DNA of 46,819 nt from Clostridiales bacterium (GCA_021203325.1 JAJQBL010000020.1:5771-52589), one strand, 5' to 3'. Numbered from the stretch's first letter, positions 1 to 7,856 are shown. A program made the numbers and translations. The notes: generated by a model from the letters alone, not told the origin.

Positions 1-1811
1 TAGCTGGTGGAGGTGGTGTCTGTCAGTTTCGTCCAGGAGCCGCCGGAGACCTTGCGGAACACCCGGTACTTGGCGGCCCCGCTGACCGCCTCCCACTCCA
101 CCGTCACGCCGCTGGAGGTGCCGGTGACGCCGGACAGGACGGGGGTGGCCAGCAGGGAGGAGGTGGACAGCGTCCAGCACTGGGCGGCGGACAGGCTCTC
201 GGTGGAGATGCGGATGTTGCTGCCGCTGGAGGAACCTGCGCTGGCCAGGCAGCACTGAGTGGCGCACTTGGGCACCAGGCAGTAACTGTCCGACCCGGTG
301 GGGAGGATCTGCCACAGCTGGTTATCGTCCCCGTCGTAGCTCTCCTGCCGCACGTTGGTGCCGGTGATGGGGGTGCCGTTCTTCACGGCCAGGGCCAGGC
401 CGGAGCTGGCGTTGATGATTTTGTAGTAGCCGCTGCTGACATAGGTGATTTTGAACTTCTGGGCGGTGGTACCGCTGCCCGACGCCAGCTCGATGTTGGC
501 GTTGGCGGAGGTGGAATCGTCCTCAACGGCCACGGCGTTGCCCGAGTTCTGGGTGGAGTAGATGTAATAGGAGCCGTCGCTGACGGTGGCCGCCTTGGCC
601 AGCACGGTGAAGGTCAGGGAGAACACCGTCTCCGTCCCGGCGGAGGTGGTGGCCGTCACCTTATACTTGTAAATGCCGGGGGAGAGCTGGCTGAACAGCA
701 GGTCGTCGTCCAGATTGCTCAGGTCGTAGCTGGTGGCGTTGGGGGTCACGGACTCATAGCAGCCGGACACCTTATCGCCGGACTTGGTGTAGCACCCCGC
801 CGTCACCTTGGTGATGGTCTTGGAGGAGGACAGCGTCCCGGACACCGAGAAGGCGGTGCCGGTGGTCATGGTGACGGGGAGGGTGTAGCCGCTGATGGTG
901 ACGGTGGAGGTGGAGGAATCGCCGTACTTGGCCCAGTAGGTGTCGGTGGCCAGCTTCTGCCGGGTCGCGTAGGTGGAAGAGCTGCACCCCTCAAAGTACT
1001 TGGCGAAGTAATAGGCGGCGTTGGACGCCCCTTCTTCCGTGTTCGGCACGCTGCGGAGGTAGCTGGAGGTCTTCACTGCGCTGTCCCAGAGACCCCCCAG
1101 CTCCTGGGCGGTGAAGCCCATCTGGCCGGCGACTGTGTCGTAGTTGGAGGGGTAAAGGCTTTTCAGGTTGCTGAGCCGGGTGCTGGACCACTGGCACAGG
1201 CCGTAGTACCCGCCGGAGCCGGTGATGGTGGGGTCCAGACCGCTCTCGGTATACATATTGGCCAGCACGCCGCAGGCTGCGGCGGTGTTCAGCCCCAGGG
1301 TGTCGGTGAGGTAGGTATAGATGGTGCTCTCATTGCCGCTGGTGGAGGCGGTCATGATGCCGTCCTCTCCGGAACCGCCCTCCATCTCTGCCAGGAACAC
1401 GTCCAGGACGGGCAGGTCGTCGTCCGTCAGGGTCTCCGCCCGGGGGTAGGCGTCCTCGTCCCACTGGGCCTCGAACATATAGTAGTAGAAGTCGGTGTCC
1501 TCATAGTCCACTTCGGAGCACCAGCTCACCGCCACCTCCACCGGCTCCTCCTGACCCTCCAGGGTGAGGAGAACGGTGTCCGGGAACTGCTCCAGCAGTT
1601 CCTCCAGCGTGGGCCGCTGGGTGAAGGAATAGGCGGTGTCCGCCCCGTCCAGGGCGGCGGCAGTGACAATCCCCGCCGTCTGAGTCTCCGTCTGGGCGGG
1701 TTCCTCCGTGTCAAGCTCCGCGGCGGCGGCCCCAACGGCCCCTGTCCCTGTCAGGACGGCCGCGCACAGCAGCGCCGCTCCGATCCGTTTCCATTGTTTC
1801 ATCCGTCTCAT
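1..1811 (-). CDS. Secreted lysozyme-like protein with ricin-type lectin and Fn3 modules (partial, runs off left edge)
   Basis: The reverse strand is open from an ATG at 1811 to the window edge, about 603 codons with no stop. The ATG follows AAAGGGA by 8 bases; a second in-frame ATG lies at 1802. Residues 1-30 form a signal peptide (basic MRRMKQWKR, hydrophobic core, AAAAE). Residues about 160-300 resemble the phage-tail lysozyme fold (TIYTYL..GVLANMYTESGLDP..GGYYGLCQWS), with Glu189 as likely catalytic acid. Residues about 410-545 look like a ricin-type beta-trefoil lectin (SYYIYSTQNSG, DDNQLWQI). From about 555 an Fn3-like domain starts (VLSGVTGTSSGVTVEWEAVSGAAKYRVFRK). Inferred role: exported cell-wall or glycan-targeting enzyme. 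The C-terminus is not in the window, so anchoring and total length are unknown. Domain calls are by eye. Confidence 0.8.
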   Translation of the reverse strand, partial: MRRMKQWKRIGAALLCAAVLTGTGAVGAAAAELDTEEPAQTETQTAGIVTAAALDGADTAYSFTQRPTLEELLEQFPDTVLLTLEGQEEPVEVAVSWCSEVDYEDTDFYYYMFEAQWDEDAYPRAETLTDDDLPVLDVFLAEMEGGSGEDGIMTASTSGNESTIYTYLTDTLGLNTAAACGVLANMYTESGLDPTITGSGGYYGLCQWSSTRLSNLKSLYPSNYDTVAGQMGFTAQELGGLWDSAVKTSSYLRSVPNTEEGASNAAYYFAKYFEGCSSSTYATRQKLATDTYWAKYGDSSTSTVTISGYTLPVTMTTGTAFSVSGTLSSSKTITKVTAGCYTKSGDKVSGCYESVTPNATSYDLSNLDDDLLFSQLSPGIYKYKVTATTSAGTETVFSLTFTVLAKAATVSDGSYYIYSTQNSGNAVAVEDDSTSANANIELASGSGTTAQKFKITYVSSGYYKIINASSGLALAVKNGTPITGTNVRQESYDGDDNQLWQILPTGSDSYCLVPKCATQCCLASAGSSSGSNIRISTESLSAAQCWTLSTSSLLATPVLSGVTGTSSGVTVEWEAVSGAAKYRVFRKVSGGSWTKLTDTTSTS

Positions 1812-1861
1812 CTCACACGTCCCTTTCTGGTTCTCATGGTGTGTACTGCGTCCTGCCAATA

Positions 1862-1890
1862 AGTATAACATCTTTTGTAACTATTTGCAA
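1862..1890 (-). promoter_or_regulatory. Sigma-A-type promoter of the secreted lysozyme-like gene
   Basis: On the minus strand, -35 TTGCAA (1885-1890), a 17-base spacer and -10 TATACT (1862-1867). The predicted start gives a leader of about 45 bases before the ATG at 1811. Confidence 0.7.
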
Positions 1891-1945
1891 CCTTTGTTAC
1901 CATTTTTTCTTTCTCTTTTTTTCTGAAACGCCCGGTTTTTCTATC

Positions 1946-1974
1946 TTGACATCGGGGTTCCGGTGTGTTACCAT
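1946..1974 (+). promoter_or_regulatory. Promoter for the MATE gene leader
   Basis: -35 TTGACA (1946-1951), a 17-base spacer and -10 TACCAT (1969-1974). The predicted start near 1981 leaves a structured leader of about 120 bases before the MATE start codon. Confidence 0.6.
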
Positions 1975-1980
1975 GAGTGC

Positions 1981-2071
1981 GCTTGCGCGGAGGGCATATC
2001 ATTCGGCAGAAATGATACGCCGGATAAGGCTACAGGCTGAAACGCCTGTACTTTATCCGGCGCTGTTTTTT
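1981..2071 (+). promoter_or_regulatory. Structured leader with terminator hairpin: candidate riboswitch (guanidine-IV/mepA type?)
   Basis: Between the promoter and the MATE gene are two hairpins. The first is TATCATT (1997-2003), loop CGGCAGA, AATGATA (2011-2017). The second is a long stem CGCCGGATAA (2018-2027) with TTATCCGGCG (2053-2062), containing an inner stem ACAGGC/GCCTGT, followed by TTTTTT (2066-2071), so it looks like an intrinsic terminator before the gene. The loop of hairpin 1 contains CAG, which could pair with CTG at the top of hairpin 2. Guanidine-IV (mepA motif) riboswitches precede mepA-type MATE genes in Clostridia and act by antitermination, so that class is the best guess. 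Assignment rests on context and layout, not on a consensus match I could compute. Confidence 0.5.
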
Positions 2072-2101
2072 CGGGCGGGGCGGCATCAGGAGGGATTTTT
2101 T

Positions 2102-3424
2102 ATGGACTTTTTGACCGGAAACATCAGAACGATCTACTTCAAATACCTGGCCATGGCCTTTGGCGGTTCGCTGATTTCCTCCGTCTACGGCATTGTGGAC
2201 ATGGCCATGGTGGGCAACTACCAGGGGCCGGAGGGCACCTCTGCCCTGGCCATCGCCGCGCCGCTGTGGAACATCATCTTCAGCCTGGGGATGCTGATGG
2301 GCATCGGCGGCGCCGTCCTCCTCAGCACCCTGCGGGGCAAGGGGCCGGGGAACGAGGCGGCGTCCAACCAGTTCTTCACCGCCGCCGTCATCGGCGGGGC
2401 CTTCCTGTCCGTTGTGGTGTGGGTCGGGCTGATTTTCTTTGATGACCAGCTGCTGACCCTCTTCGGGGCCACGGAGGAGCTGCTCCCCCTGGTGAAGCAG
2501 TACATCCTGCCCATCAAATTCATGGTGCCCGTCTACCTGTGGACCCAGCTGCTGTCCGCCTTCCTCCGCAACGGCGGCGACCCCGGCCTCGCCACGGCGG
2601 CGGTGTGGATCGGCTGCCTGTTCAACATCGCGGCGGACTACTTCTTCATTTTCGTCCTGGGCTGGGGGCTGTTCGGCGCAGGCTTCGCCACCATTTTGGG
2701 GACAATTCTCACCCTGCTCATCATGCTGGCCCACTTCTTCGGCAAAAAGAACACCCTCCGGCTGGTGCGGCCTGTAGCCCTGGGGGCGAAGCTGTGGAAA
2801 ATCACCGTCACCGGCTTCTCCACCTTCTTCGTGGACGTGGCCATGGGCATCCTGACCATCCTGTTCAACCGGCAGATTCTGGCCCTGCTGGGCGCCAACG
2901 CTCTGTCGGTCTACGCCATCATCATCAACATCAGCACCCTGGTGCAGACCTGCGCCTACAGCATCGGCCAGGCGGCCCAGCCCATCCTCTCCACAAACTT
3001 CGGCGCGGGGCAGGGGGACCGCATCCGCAGGGTGCTGGTCTACGCCCTGGGGACGGTGGCGGCCCTCAGCGTCATCTGGACGGCGGTGGACCTGGCCTTT
3101 CCCAACGCCCTGGTGCGCCTCTTCATGACCCCCACAGAGGAGATTCTGGCCATCGCCCCCACCATTATCCGGCGGTACAGCATTTCCTACCTGCTGCTGC
3201 CCTTCAACATCTTCTCCACCTACTACTTTCAGGCCCTGATGCGGCCGGGCACCGCCTTCGCGGTGTCCGTGTCCCGTGGGGCGGTGATCAGCGAGGCGCT
3301 GATCTACCTCCTGCCGGCGGCGGCGGGGGCGGACGCCATCTGGTTTGCCATGCCCGTCACCGAGCTGGTGGTGGCCGTCTATGTGACGGTGATGATGGTG
3401 CGGTACACCAGGGAGTTGACCTAA
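2102..3424 (+). CDS. MATE family efflux transporter
   Basis: 440-residue multidrug and toxic compound extrusion protein of the inner membrane, expected to export cationic compounds using a Na+ or H+ gradient. About 12 hydrophobic segments are visible in two similar halves, and the length is normal for the family. The start ATG at 2102 (MDFLTGNIRTIYFKYL) follows AGGAGGG (2088-2094) at the right distance; the frame stays open upstream to 1841 but that part lies in the leader. It is preceded by a terminator-like leader, so expression is probably controlled by premature termination. A MepA-like role fits the leader guess, but the substrate cannot be read from sequence. Confidence 0.9.
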   Translation: MDFLTGNIRTIYFKYLAMAFGGSLISSVYGIVDMAMVGNYQGPEGTSALAIAAPLWNIIFSLGMLMGIGGAVLLSTLRGKGPGNEAASNQFFTAAVIGGAFLSVVVWVGLIFFDDQLLTLFGATEELLPLVKQYILPIKFMVPVYLWTQLLSAFLRNGGDPGLATAAVWIGCLFNIAADYFFIFVLGWGLFGAGFATILGTILTLLIMLAHFFGKKNTLRLVRPVALGAKLWKITVTGFSTFFVDVAMGILTILFNRQILALLGANALSVYAIIINISTLVQTCAYSIGQAAQPILSTNFGAGQGDRIRRVLVYALGTVAALSVIWTAVDLAFPNALVRLFMTPTEEILAIAPTIIRRYSISYLLLPFNIFSTYYFQALMRPGTAFAVSVSRGAVISEALIYLLPAAAGADAIWFAMPVTELVVAVYVTVMMVRYTRELT

Positions 3425-3431
3425 ACGCAAA

Positions 3432-3462
3432 GGCGGCGCACTCTCCGCCGGAGTGCGCCGCC
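3432..3462 (+). terminator. GC-rich hairpin after the MATE gene
   Basis: Perfect 12-bp stem GGCGGCGCACTC / GAGTGCGCCGCC with a 7-base loop, 8 bases after the MATE stop. There is no U tract on the plus strand, so termination is uncertain. Confidence 0.45.
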
Positions 3463-3678
3463 GGGGCACGGCCTGTGCCCCACACCTGGGCAGAGGGCCG
3501 CAAGCCTGACCCTCCGCCCGGCGTTTTGCCGTCCCGCAGCCTGTTTTGGGGCTGTGGGCGGCGAAACAGGAAGGAGGATAAGCTGTTCCCGCTGTCCACG
3601 TTCAGTATATGCAGGGGTAAGCGGTTCATACCGGCTTTTTTTGCCAGTTTTTGGCTGCAACTTTTTCGGGTTTCCCCC

Positions 3679-3740
3679 TTGCATCCCGGCGTTTGCCATG
3701 CTAAAATAAAATATGTATAGCCTTTTGCCCGAAAAAGGCT
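3679..3740 (+). promoter_or_regulatory. Promoter and promoter-proximal hairpin in the helicase leader
   Basis: -35 TTGCAT (3679-3684), a 17-base spacer and -10 TAAAAT (3702-3707) predict a start near 3714. Immediately after is a perfect 8-bp hairpin AGCCTTTT (3719-3726) / AAAAGGCT (3733-3740) followed by TCTTTTCTG. It resembles a weak terminator or a protective 5' stem-loop. A leader of about 170 bases then runs to the helicase start, which fits long leaders known for cold-induced DEAD-box genes. Apart from these signals and the hairpin after the MATE gene, 3425-3885 shows nothing recognisable. Confidence 0.5.
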
Positions 3741-3885
3741 TCTTTTCTGTTTCTTTTCCGGCGGGGCTGCCCCGCTGGGCGGAGTCGTGCGGCCTGCCTC
3801 CGTCCGTTTCCTGCCCGGGCCGAACGTTTCCGCCCCGGGCGGCCGCACCACTATTTGATTCCATTTTAAAGAAGGATGTATTTCA

Positions 3886-6015
3886 TTGACCTTTCAAGAC
3901 TGTCACTTAATCGAACCTATTCTCCGGGCCCTGACCGAGCAGGGCTACACCGAGCCCACCGCCATTCAGGCGGGGGCCATCCTCCCCGCCCTGGAGGGGC
4001 GGGATATTTTGGGCACCGCCCGCACCGGCACCGGCAAGACCTGTGCCTTCGCAACCCCCATCCTGCAGCTGCTGAGCCAGCGGCCTGCCCAAGGTCGGCC
4101 CATTCGGGCGCTGGTGCTGACCCCCACCCGGGAGCTGGCCATTCAGAATCAGGAGTGCTTTGAAGCCTACGGCAGGTATCTGGACCTGAAAAGCGTGGTC
4201 ATCTTCGGCGGCGTGGGTCAGAACCCCCAGGTGGAGGCCATCCAGTCCGGGGCGGACATTCTGGTGGCCACTCCGGGGCGGCTGGCCGACCTGTACCAGC
4301 AGGGGCTGCTGGATCTGTCCCATCTGGAGATCTTCGTGCTGGATGAGGCCGACCGTATGCTGGACATGGGCTTCATCCACGATGTGCGGAAGATCCTGAA
4401 ATGGCTGCCCAAGGAGAAGCAGACCCTGTTCTTCTCCGCCACCATGCCGGAGGAACTCACCGACCTGGTGGGCAGCCTGCTCCACAAACCCGTCCGGGTG
4501 TCGGTGGACCCGGTGAACTCCACCGTGGACGCCATCGAGCAGCGGGTCTACAAGGTGGACAAGGGCAACAAGACCCGCCTCCTGGTGCGGCTGCTGGCCC
4601 AGAACGACTGGCCCTCCGTGCTGGTGTTCACCCGGACGAAGCACGGGGCCAACAAGGTGTCCAAAGAGCTGGAGAAGGCGGACATCCCCGCCTCCGCCAT
4701 CCACGGCAACAAGAGCCAGACCGCCCGTCAGGCCGCCCTGTCCGGCTTCAAGGCCGGGGCGCTGCGGGTGCTGGTGGCCACCGACCTGGCCGCCCGTGGC
4801 CTGGACATTGAGGAGCTGGCCTGCGTCATCAACTATAACCTGCCGGAGGTGCCGGAGACCTACGTCCACCGCATCGGCCGCACCGGCCGGGCGGGCCACG
4901 GCGGCATCGCCATCTCCTTCTGCGACTTTGACGAGCAGCCCCTCCTCCACGACATTGAAAAGCTCATCCGCAAGACCGTCCCGGAGGTGAAGGGCCACCC
5001 CTTCCCCATGCAGCAGACCCAGCCCAGCCCCAGGGACAAGCAGGGCCGCATCATCAACGCCGAGGACCAGGAGGCCCGGGAGGCCGCCAGAGCCGCCGCC
5101 AAACAGCGCCGGGAGGCCCAGAATCCCCAGCAGCAGGCCGCCCCGGCCCAGCCGGAGCAGAAGCCTGCCAAGCCGGCAGAAAAACCGGCAAGGTCGGCAA
5201 AGCAGCAGCCCGCAAAGCCGGAGCCTGCCCCGTCCAAACCGGCCCAGACTCCGCCGGAGGCCCCCGCCAAAGCCTCCGCCAGAAAAAAGAAGGGGAAACA
5301 GACCGCCCCCGCCGCCTCTGTGTCCGAGCTGTTCGGGGTGGACATCCCCGGCCTGCTGCCCGACCCGGTGGAGGAGCCGCCGGCGCTGGAGGAGAAGTTC
5401 GACTCCTCGGACATTCTCCACCGCAAGCCCAAGAAGCCGGAGCGGCGGGTGGTGCCCTCCCTCAGCAGCGTCTCCCTGCTGCCCAACATCGAGCTGAAGG
5501 AGACCTTCGGCTCCAAGCTGCGGGAGGACAGCGTCTCCTTCTCCCCCACCGGCGGGGCGCTGGACGCCACCGACCGGATGTTCAAGACGAAAACCGTCCT
5601 GCCGGAGCAGTACGGCGGAAAAAAGCGGAACCCGGACGCCGAGGGCAGCTCCGGCCAAAAAAAGAAAAAGTCCGGCCAGACCGGGGCGGCATCGTCCAAA
5701 TCCGCTGACCGGTCCGCCGGGAAACCGTCCTCCGCCCCGGCCCAGTCCGGCGGCAAGGCGTCCTCCGGCCAGAGCGGGAAAAAATCCGCCCAAAAAAGCG
5801 GCGGACAGAAGCCCGCCGCAAGTCCTCAGAAGCCGGTGGAAAAGTCCGCCAAACAGGGCAAAAAGGGGCGAAGCAGCCCAAAAAGGGCAAGCCAAACCAG
5901 AAGTTATCCACCGATGTGGATAACCGTGTGCAAAAGTTCGCCAAGCCCCACTACCCCGCCGACAGCGGGATGCGCTATTCCCGCACCAAGGACTCCACCG
6001 AGCAGGCCAGCCTGA
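3886..6015 (+). CDS. DEAD-box ATP-dependent RNA helicase (C-terminal tail shifted out of frame)
   Basis: ATP-dependent RNA unwinding in ribosome assembly or mRNA turnover. All core motifs are present: Q motif GYTEPTAIQ, motif I ARTGTGKT, PTRELA, TPGR, DEAD, SAT, VFTRTKHG, ATDLAARGLDI and HRIGRTGRAG. From about residue 400 comes a long low-complexity Lys/Pro/Ala/Ser tail, typical of RhlE/DeaD-like proteins that hold RNA. The start is TTG at 3886, 10 bases after GAAGG; the ATG at 3876 is in another frame. In the frame given the last 48 residues look non-native. A -1 shift near 5860-5870 instead gives KQPKKGKPNQKLSTDVDN and ends at TAA 6057-6059, 25 bases before lspA. One G missing from a run is the simplest explanation. 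First gene of a likely operon with lspA and the pseudouridine synthase. Confidence 0.85.
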   Translation: MTFQDCHLIEPILRALTEQGYTEPTAIQAGAILPALEGRDILGTARTGTGKTCAFATPILQLLSQRPAQGRPIRALVLTPTRELAIQNQECFEAYGRYLDLKSVVIFGGVGQNPQVEAIQSGADILVATPGRLADLYQQGLLDLSHLEIFVLDEADRMLDMGFIHDVRKILKWLPKEKQTLFFSATMPEELTDLVGSLLHKPVRVSVDPVNSTVDAIEQRVYKVDKGNKTRLLVRLLAQNDWPSVLVFTRTKHGANKVSKELEKADIPASAIHGNKSQTARQAALSGFKAGALRVLVATDLAARGLDIEELACVINYNLPEVPETYVHRIGRTGRAGHGGIAISFCDFDEQPLLHDIEKLIRKTVPEVKGHPFPMQQTQPSPRDKQGRIINAEDQEAREAARAAAKQRREAQNPQQQAAPAQPEQKPAKPAEKPARSAKQQPAKPEPAPSKPAQTPPEAPAKASARKKKGKQTAPAASVSELFGVDIPGLLPDPVEEPPALEEKFDSSDILHRKPKKPERRVVPSLSSVSLLPNIELKETFGSKLREDSVSFSPTGGALDATDRMFKTKTVLPEQYGGKKRNPDAEGSSGQKKKKSGQTGAASSKSADRSAGKPSSAPAQSGGKASSGQSGKKSAQKSGGQKPAASPQKPVEKSAKQGKKGRSSPKRASQTRSYPPMWITVCKSSPSPTTPPTAGCAIPAPRTPPSRPA

Positions 6016-6084
6016 TGAAGCCCTACTATCTCAGCGACGTGGAGGATTCACACAAGTAACCCCCGTTGACAGGAGCGTTCCCAT

Positions 6085-6561
6085 ATGTTTTATTATTACC
6101 TCGCGGCGGCGGTTCTGGTGGCCCTGGATCAGGCGGCCAAGCTGATGACCCGCCGGTGCATCGCCCTGGGGGAGCACGTCACCCTGCTCCCCCATGTGGT
6201 GGGGCTGACCTATGTGCAGAATACCGGCATGGCCTTTTCCTCCCTGTCCTCCCACACGCTGCTGCTGACCGTCGTCTCTCTGGTGGCCAGCGTCCTGCTG
6301 GCGGTGGCCGTCTGGAAGAACCCCTTCCGCTCCAAATTCGCCAACTGGACGCTGACCCTGATTCTGGCCGGGGCGGTGGGCAACCTCATCGACCGGGCGC
6401 TGTTTGGCTTCGTCACCGATATGATCGAGGTGCTGTTCATCAACTTCGCCGTGTTCAACGTGGCGGACTCCTTCATCTGCGTGGGGGTGGCGCTGCTGAT
6501 GATTTACGCCCTGTTCTTTGACAAGTCGGAGGATGCGCCGGAACAGGCCGGGAAGGACTGA
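6085..6561 (+). CDS. lspA: Lipoprotein signal peptidase (signal peptidase II)
   Basis: 158-residue membrane aspartyl protease that removes signal peptides from prolipoproteins after lipidation. Four hydrophobic segments are present. Family motifs are clear: NTGMAF, GNLIDR and FNVADS, the last two carrying the catalytic aspartates. The start ATG (MFYYYLAAAVLVALDQAAKL) follows AGGAG with about 10 bases. It lies 25 bases after the frame-corrected end of the helicase and 10 bases before the pseudouridine synthase start. The lspA-rluD pairing is common in Firmicutes. Confidence 0.95.
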   Translation: MFYYYLAAAVLVALDQAAKLMTRRCIALGEHVTLLPHVVGLTYVQNTGMAFSSLSSHTLLLTVVSLVASVLLAVAVWKNPFRSKFANWTLTLILAGAVGNLIDRALFGFVTDMIEVLFINFAVFNVADSFICVGVALLMIYALFFDKSEDAPEQAGKD

Positions 6562-6571
6562 GGGGAGCGCC

Positions 6572-7486
6572 ATGGAAGAGCTGACCTTCACCGTCCCCGA
6601 CGGGGCGGAGCTTCGGGCGGACGCCTTCCTCGCCGCCGCCCTGGAGGGCTTCACCCGCTCCGCCGTCCAGCGGCTGATGGAGGCCGGGCTGGTGACGCGC
6701 TCCGGCCGGCCGGTGAAGAAGAACACCCGCCTGGCCCCCGGCGACCGGCTCACCGTGGAGGTTCCCGACCCGGAGCCTATTGACGCGAAGCCCCAGGACA
6801 TCCCCCTGGACGTGGTCTATGAGGACGAGGACGTCATCGTGGTGAACAAGCCGGTGGGGATGGTGGTCCATCCCGCGGCGGGCCACCCGGACGGGACGCT
6901 GGTGAACGCCCTGCTGTACCACTGCGGGGACAGCCTCTCCGGGGTCAACGGCAGGCTCCGCCCCGGCATCGTCCACCGCATCGACCGGGACACCAGCGGC
7001 CTCATCATCGCCGCCAAGAACGACGCCGCCCACCTGGCCCTGGCGGAGCAGCTCCAGGACCACACCCTGGCCCGCACCTATGAGACCATCGTGGTGGGCG
7101 GCCTCCGGGAGGACTCCGGCACCGTGGACGCCCCCATCGCCCGGCACCCCGTTGACCGGAAGCGGATGGCGGTGGTGGCGGGGGGCAGGCGGGCCGTCAC
7201 CCACTGGCAGGTGCTGGCCCGGTACCCCGGCTACACCCGGCTGGAGTGCCGCCTGGAGACGGGCCGCACCCATCAGATTCGGGTCCACATGGCGTATCTC
7301 GGCCACCCCGTCCTGGGGGACACCGTCTACGGCAGCAAAAAGCCCTATCCCGGGCTGGCAGGCCAGTGCCTCCACGCGAAAAAACTGGTCTTTCGCCATC
7401 CCCGCACCGGGGCGCAGGTGGAGGTGGAGTGCCCTCTGCCGGAATATTTTGTGAACGTGGCGGAGAAGCTGGAGGGGAGAAGGTAG
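6572..7486 (+). CDS. RluD-family 23S rRNA pseudouridine synthase
   Basis: 304-residue protein converting uridine to pseudouridine in large-subunit rRNA (RluA/RluD family). An N-terminal S4-like RNA-binding domain spans about residues 12-75 (LRADAFLAA..AVQRLMEAGLV). The catalytic domain carries HRIDRDTSG with the catalytic Asp, RTHQIRVHMAYLGHPVLGD, and LHAKKLVF. The start ATG at 6572 sits behind AGGGGAG; upstream in-frame codons from 6518 overlap lspA and lack a good binding site. Distal gene of the helicase-lspA operon. The precise uridine target is not readable from sequence. Confidence 0.92.
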   Translation: MEELTFTVPDGAELRADAFLAAALEGFTRSAVQRLMEAGLVTRSGRPVKKNTRLAPGDRLTVEVPDPEPIDAKPQDIPLDVVYEDEDVIVVNKPVGMVVHPAAGHPDGTLVNALLYHCGDSLSGVNGRLRPGIVHRIDRDTSGLIIAAKNDAAHLALAEQLQDHTLARTYETIVVGGLREDSGTVDAPIARHPVDRKRMAVVAGGRRAVTHWQVLARYPGYTRLECRLETGRTHQIRVHMAYLGHPVLGDTVYGSKKPYPGLAGQCLHAKKLVFRHPRTGAQVEVECPLPEYFVNVAEKLEGRR

Positions 7487-7522
7487 GCGGGCTGTCCAGA
7501 CGGTTTGCCTGAGAACCGGAGC

Positions 7523-7551
7523 TTGACAAAACGGCCACGCCAGGCTATAAT
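7523..7551 (+). promoter_or_regulatory. Perfect consensus promoter of antisense RNA A
   Basis: TTGACA (7523-7528), a 17-base spacer and TATAAT (7546-7551), both hexamers perfect. Predicted start near 7558. The spacer is unrelated to those of the two sister promoters (14554-14582 and 14946-14974), so only the promoter elements are conserved. Confidence 0.8.
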
Positions 7552-7557
7552 AAGCAT

Positions 7558-7643
7558 AGAAAGGGCGCTGTCCGGTAACGGCTAGCCCCCGTTAGATTAA
7601 GAAGTAACCGTATCCGGTGGCAATGGGGCGGTTACTTCTTTTT
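7558..7643 (+). ncRNA. Antisense RNA A: type I antitoxin-like RNA
   Basis: About 86 bases from the consensus promoter to a strong terminator: stem AAGAAGTAACCG (7599-7610) / CGGTTACTTCTT (7629-7640) and a T tract to 7643. It is convergent with the small peptide gene at 7632-7718 and complementary to that gene's 3' untranslated region and last codons, the arrangement of RNA antitoxins such as RatA and SR4. It starts with GGGCGCTGTCCGGTAACGG, nearly identical to the two sister RNAs at 14.45-14.94 kb. Predicted from sequence only. Confidence 0.7.
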
Positions 7644-7718
7644 GTTTAACATCTGTATGAACAGGTTACAAACACCGATAATAACCAGGAAAAGCGTTAA
7701 GACTTCCATCGTACTCAT
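7632..7718 (-). CDS. Small hydrophobic peptide A: type I toxin-like (holin-like toxin)
   Basis: 28 residues: MSTMEVLTLFLVIIG, then a short polar turn, ending LNKKK. A single membrane-spanning stretch with a basic tail is typical of Fst/TxpA/BsrG-type type I toxins and of proteins annotated as putative holin-like toxins. The ATG at 7718 follows AAAGGGGGG by about 7 bases. The binding site can pair with C-rich leader sequence, so translation is probably restrained. The stop codon lies inside the antisense RNA terminator stem. A sister peptide at 14780-14863 shares about 65% of residues, while the surrounding DNA is conserved only in regulatory blocks, which supports real coding. Toxicity is inferred. 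Confidence 0.7.
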   Translation of the reverse strand: MSTMEVLTLFLVIIGVCNLFIQMLNKKK

Positions 7719-7827
7719 CGGGCAGCCCCCCTTTCCGAAGGACAGGGGACGCAAGAAGCTGCCCCCGTAAAGGGGCAAACCGCCACTGTATTGGACAGCG
7801 CCAACCCTCGAAAAGAGGGTCAATGAC

Positions 7828-7856
7828 AGACTACCACAATTTGCTTCAAAAAGCAA
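7828..7856 (-). promoter_or_regulatory. Promoter of toxin mRNA A
   Basis: Minus strand: -35 TTGCTT (7851-7856), a 17-base spacer and -10 TAGTCT (7828-7833) in the context TGTGGTAGTCTGTCATTG. The same block occurs before peptide B as TGTGATATTCTGTCAATG, so an extended -10 is conserved. The leader then contains GGCGCTGTCC, complementary to the 3' end region GGACAGCGCC of the same transcript. Confidence 0.55.

Noticed and set aside
2030-3469. Long minus-strand frame opposite the MATE gene
   Set aside because: Low-complexity His/Gly/Gln/Arg-rich shadow with no recognisable domain; the MATE frame explains the DNA.
3876-4163. 95-codon frame starting with ATG at 3876
   Set aside because: Out of frame with the DEAD-box motifs; sequence is a shadow of the helicase, which starts at TTG 3886.
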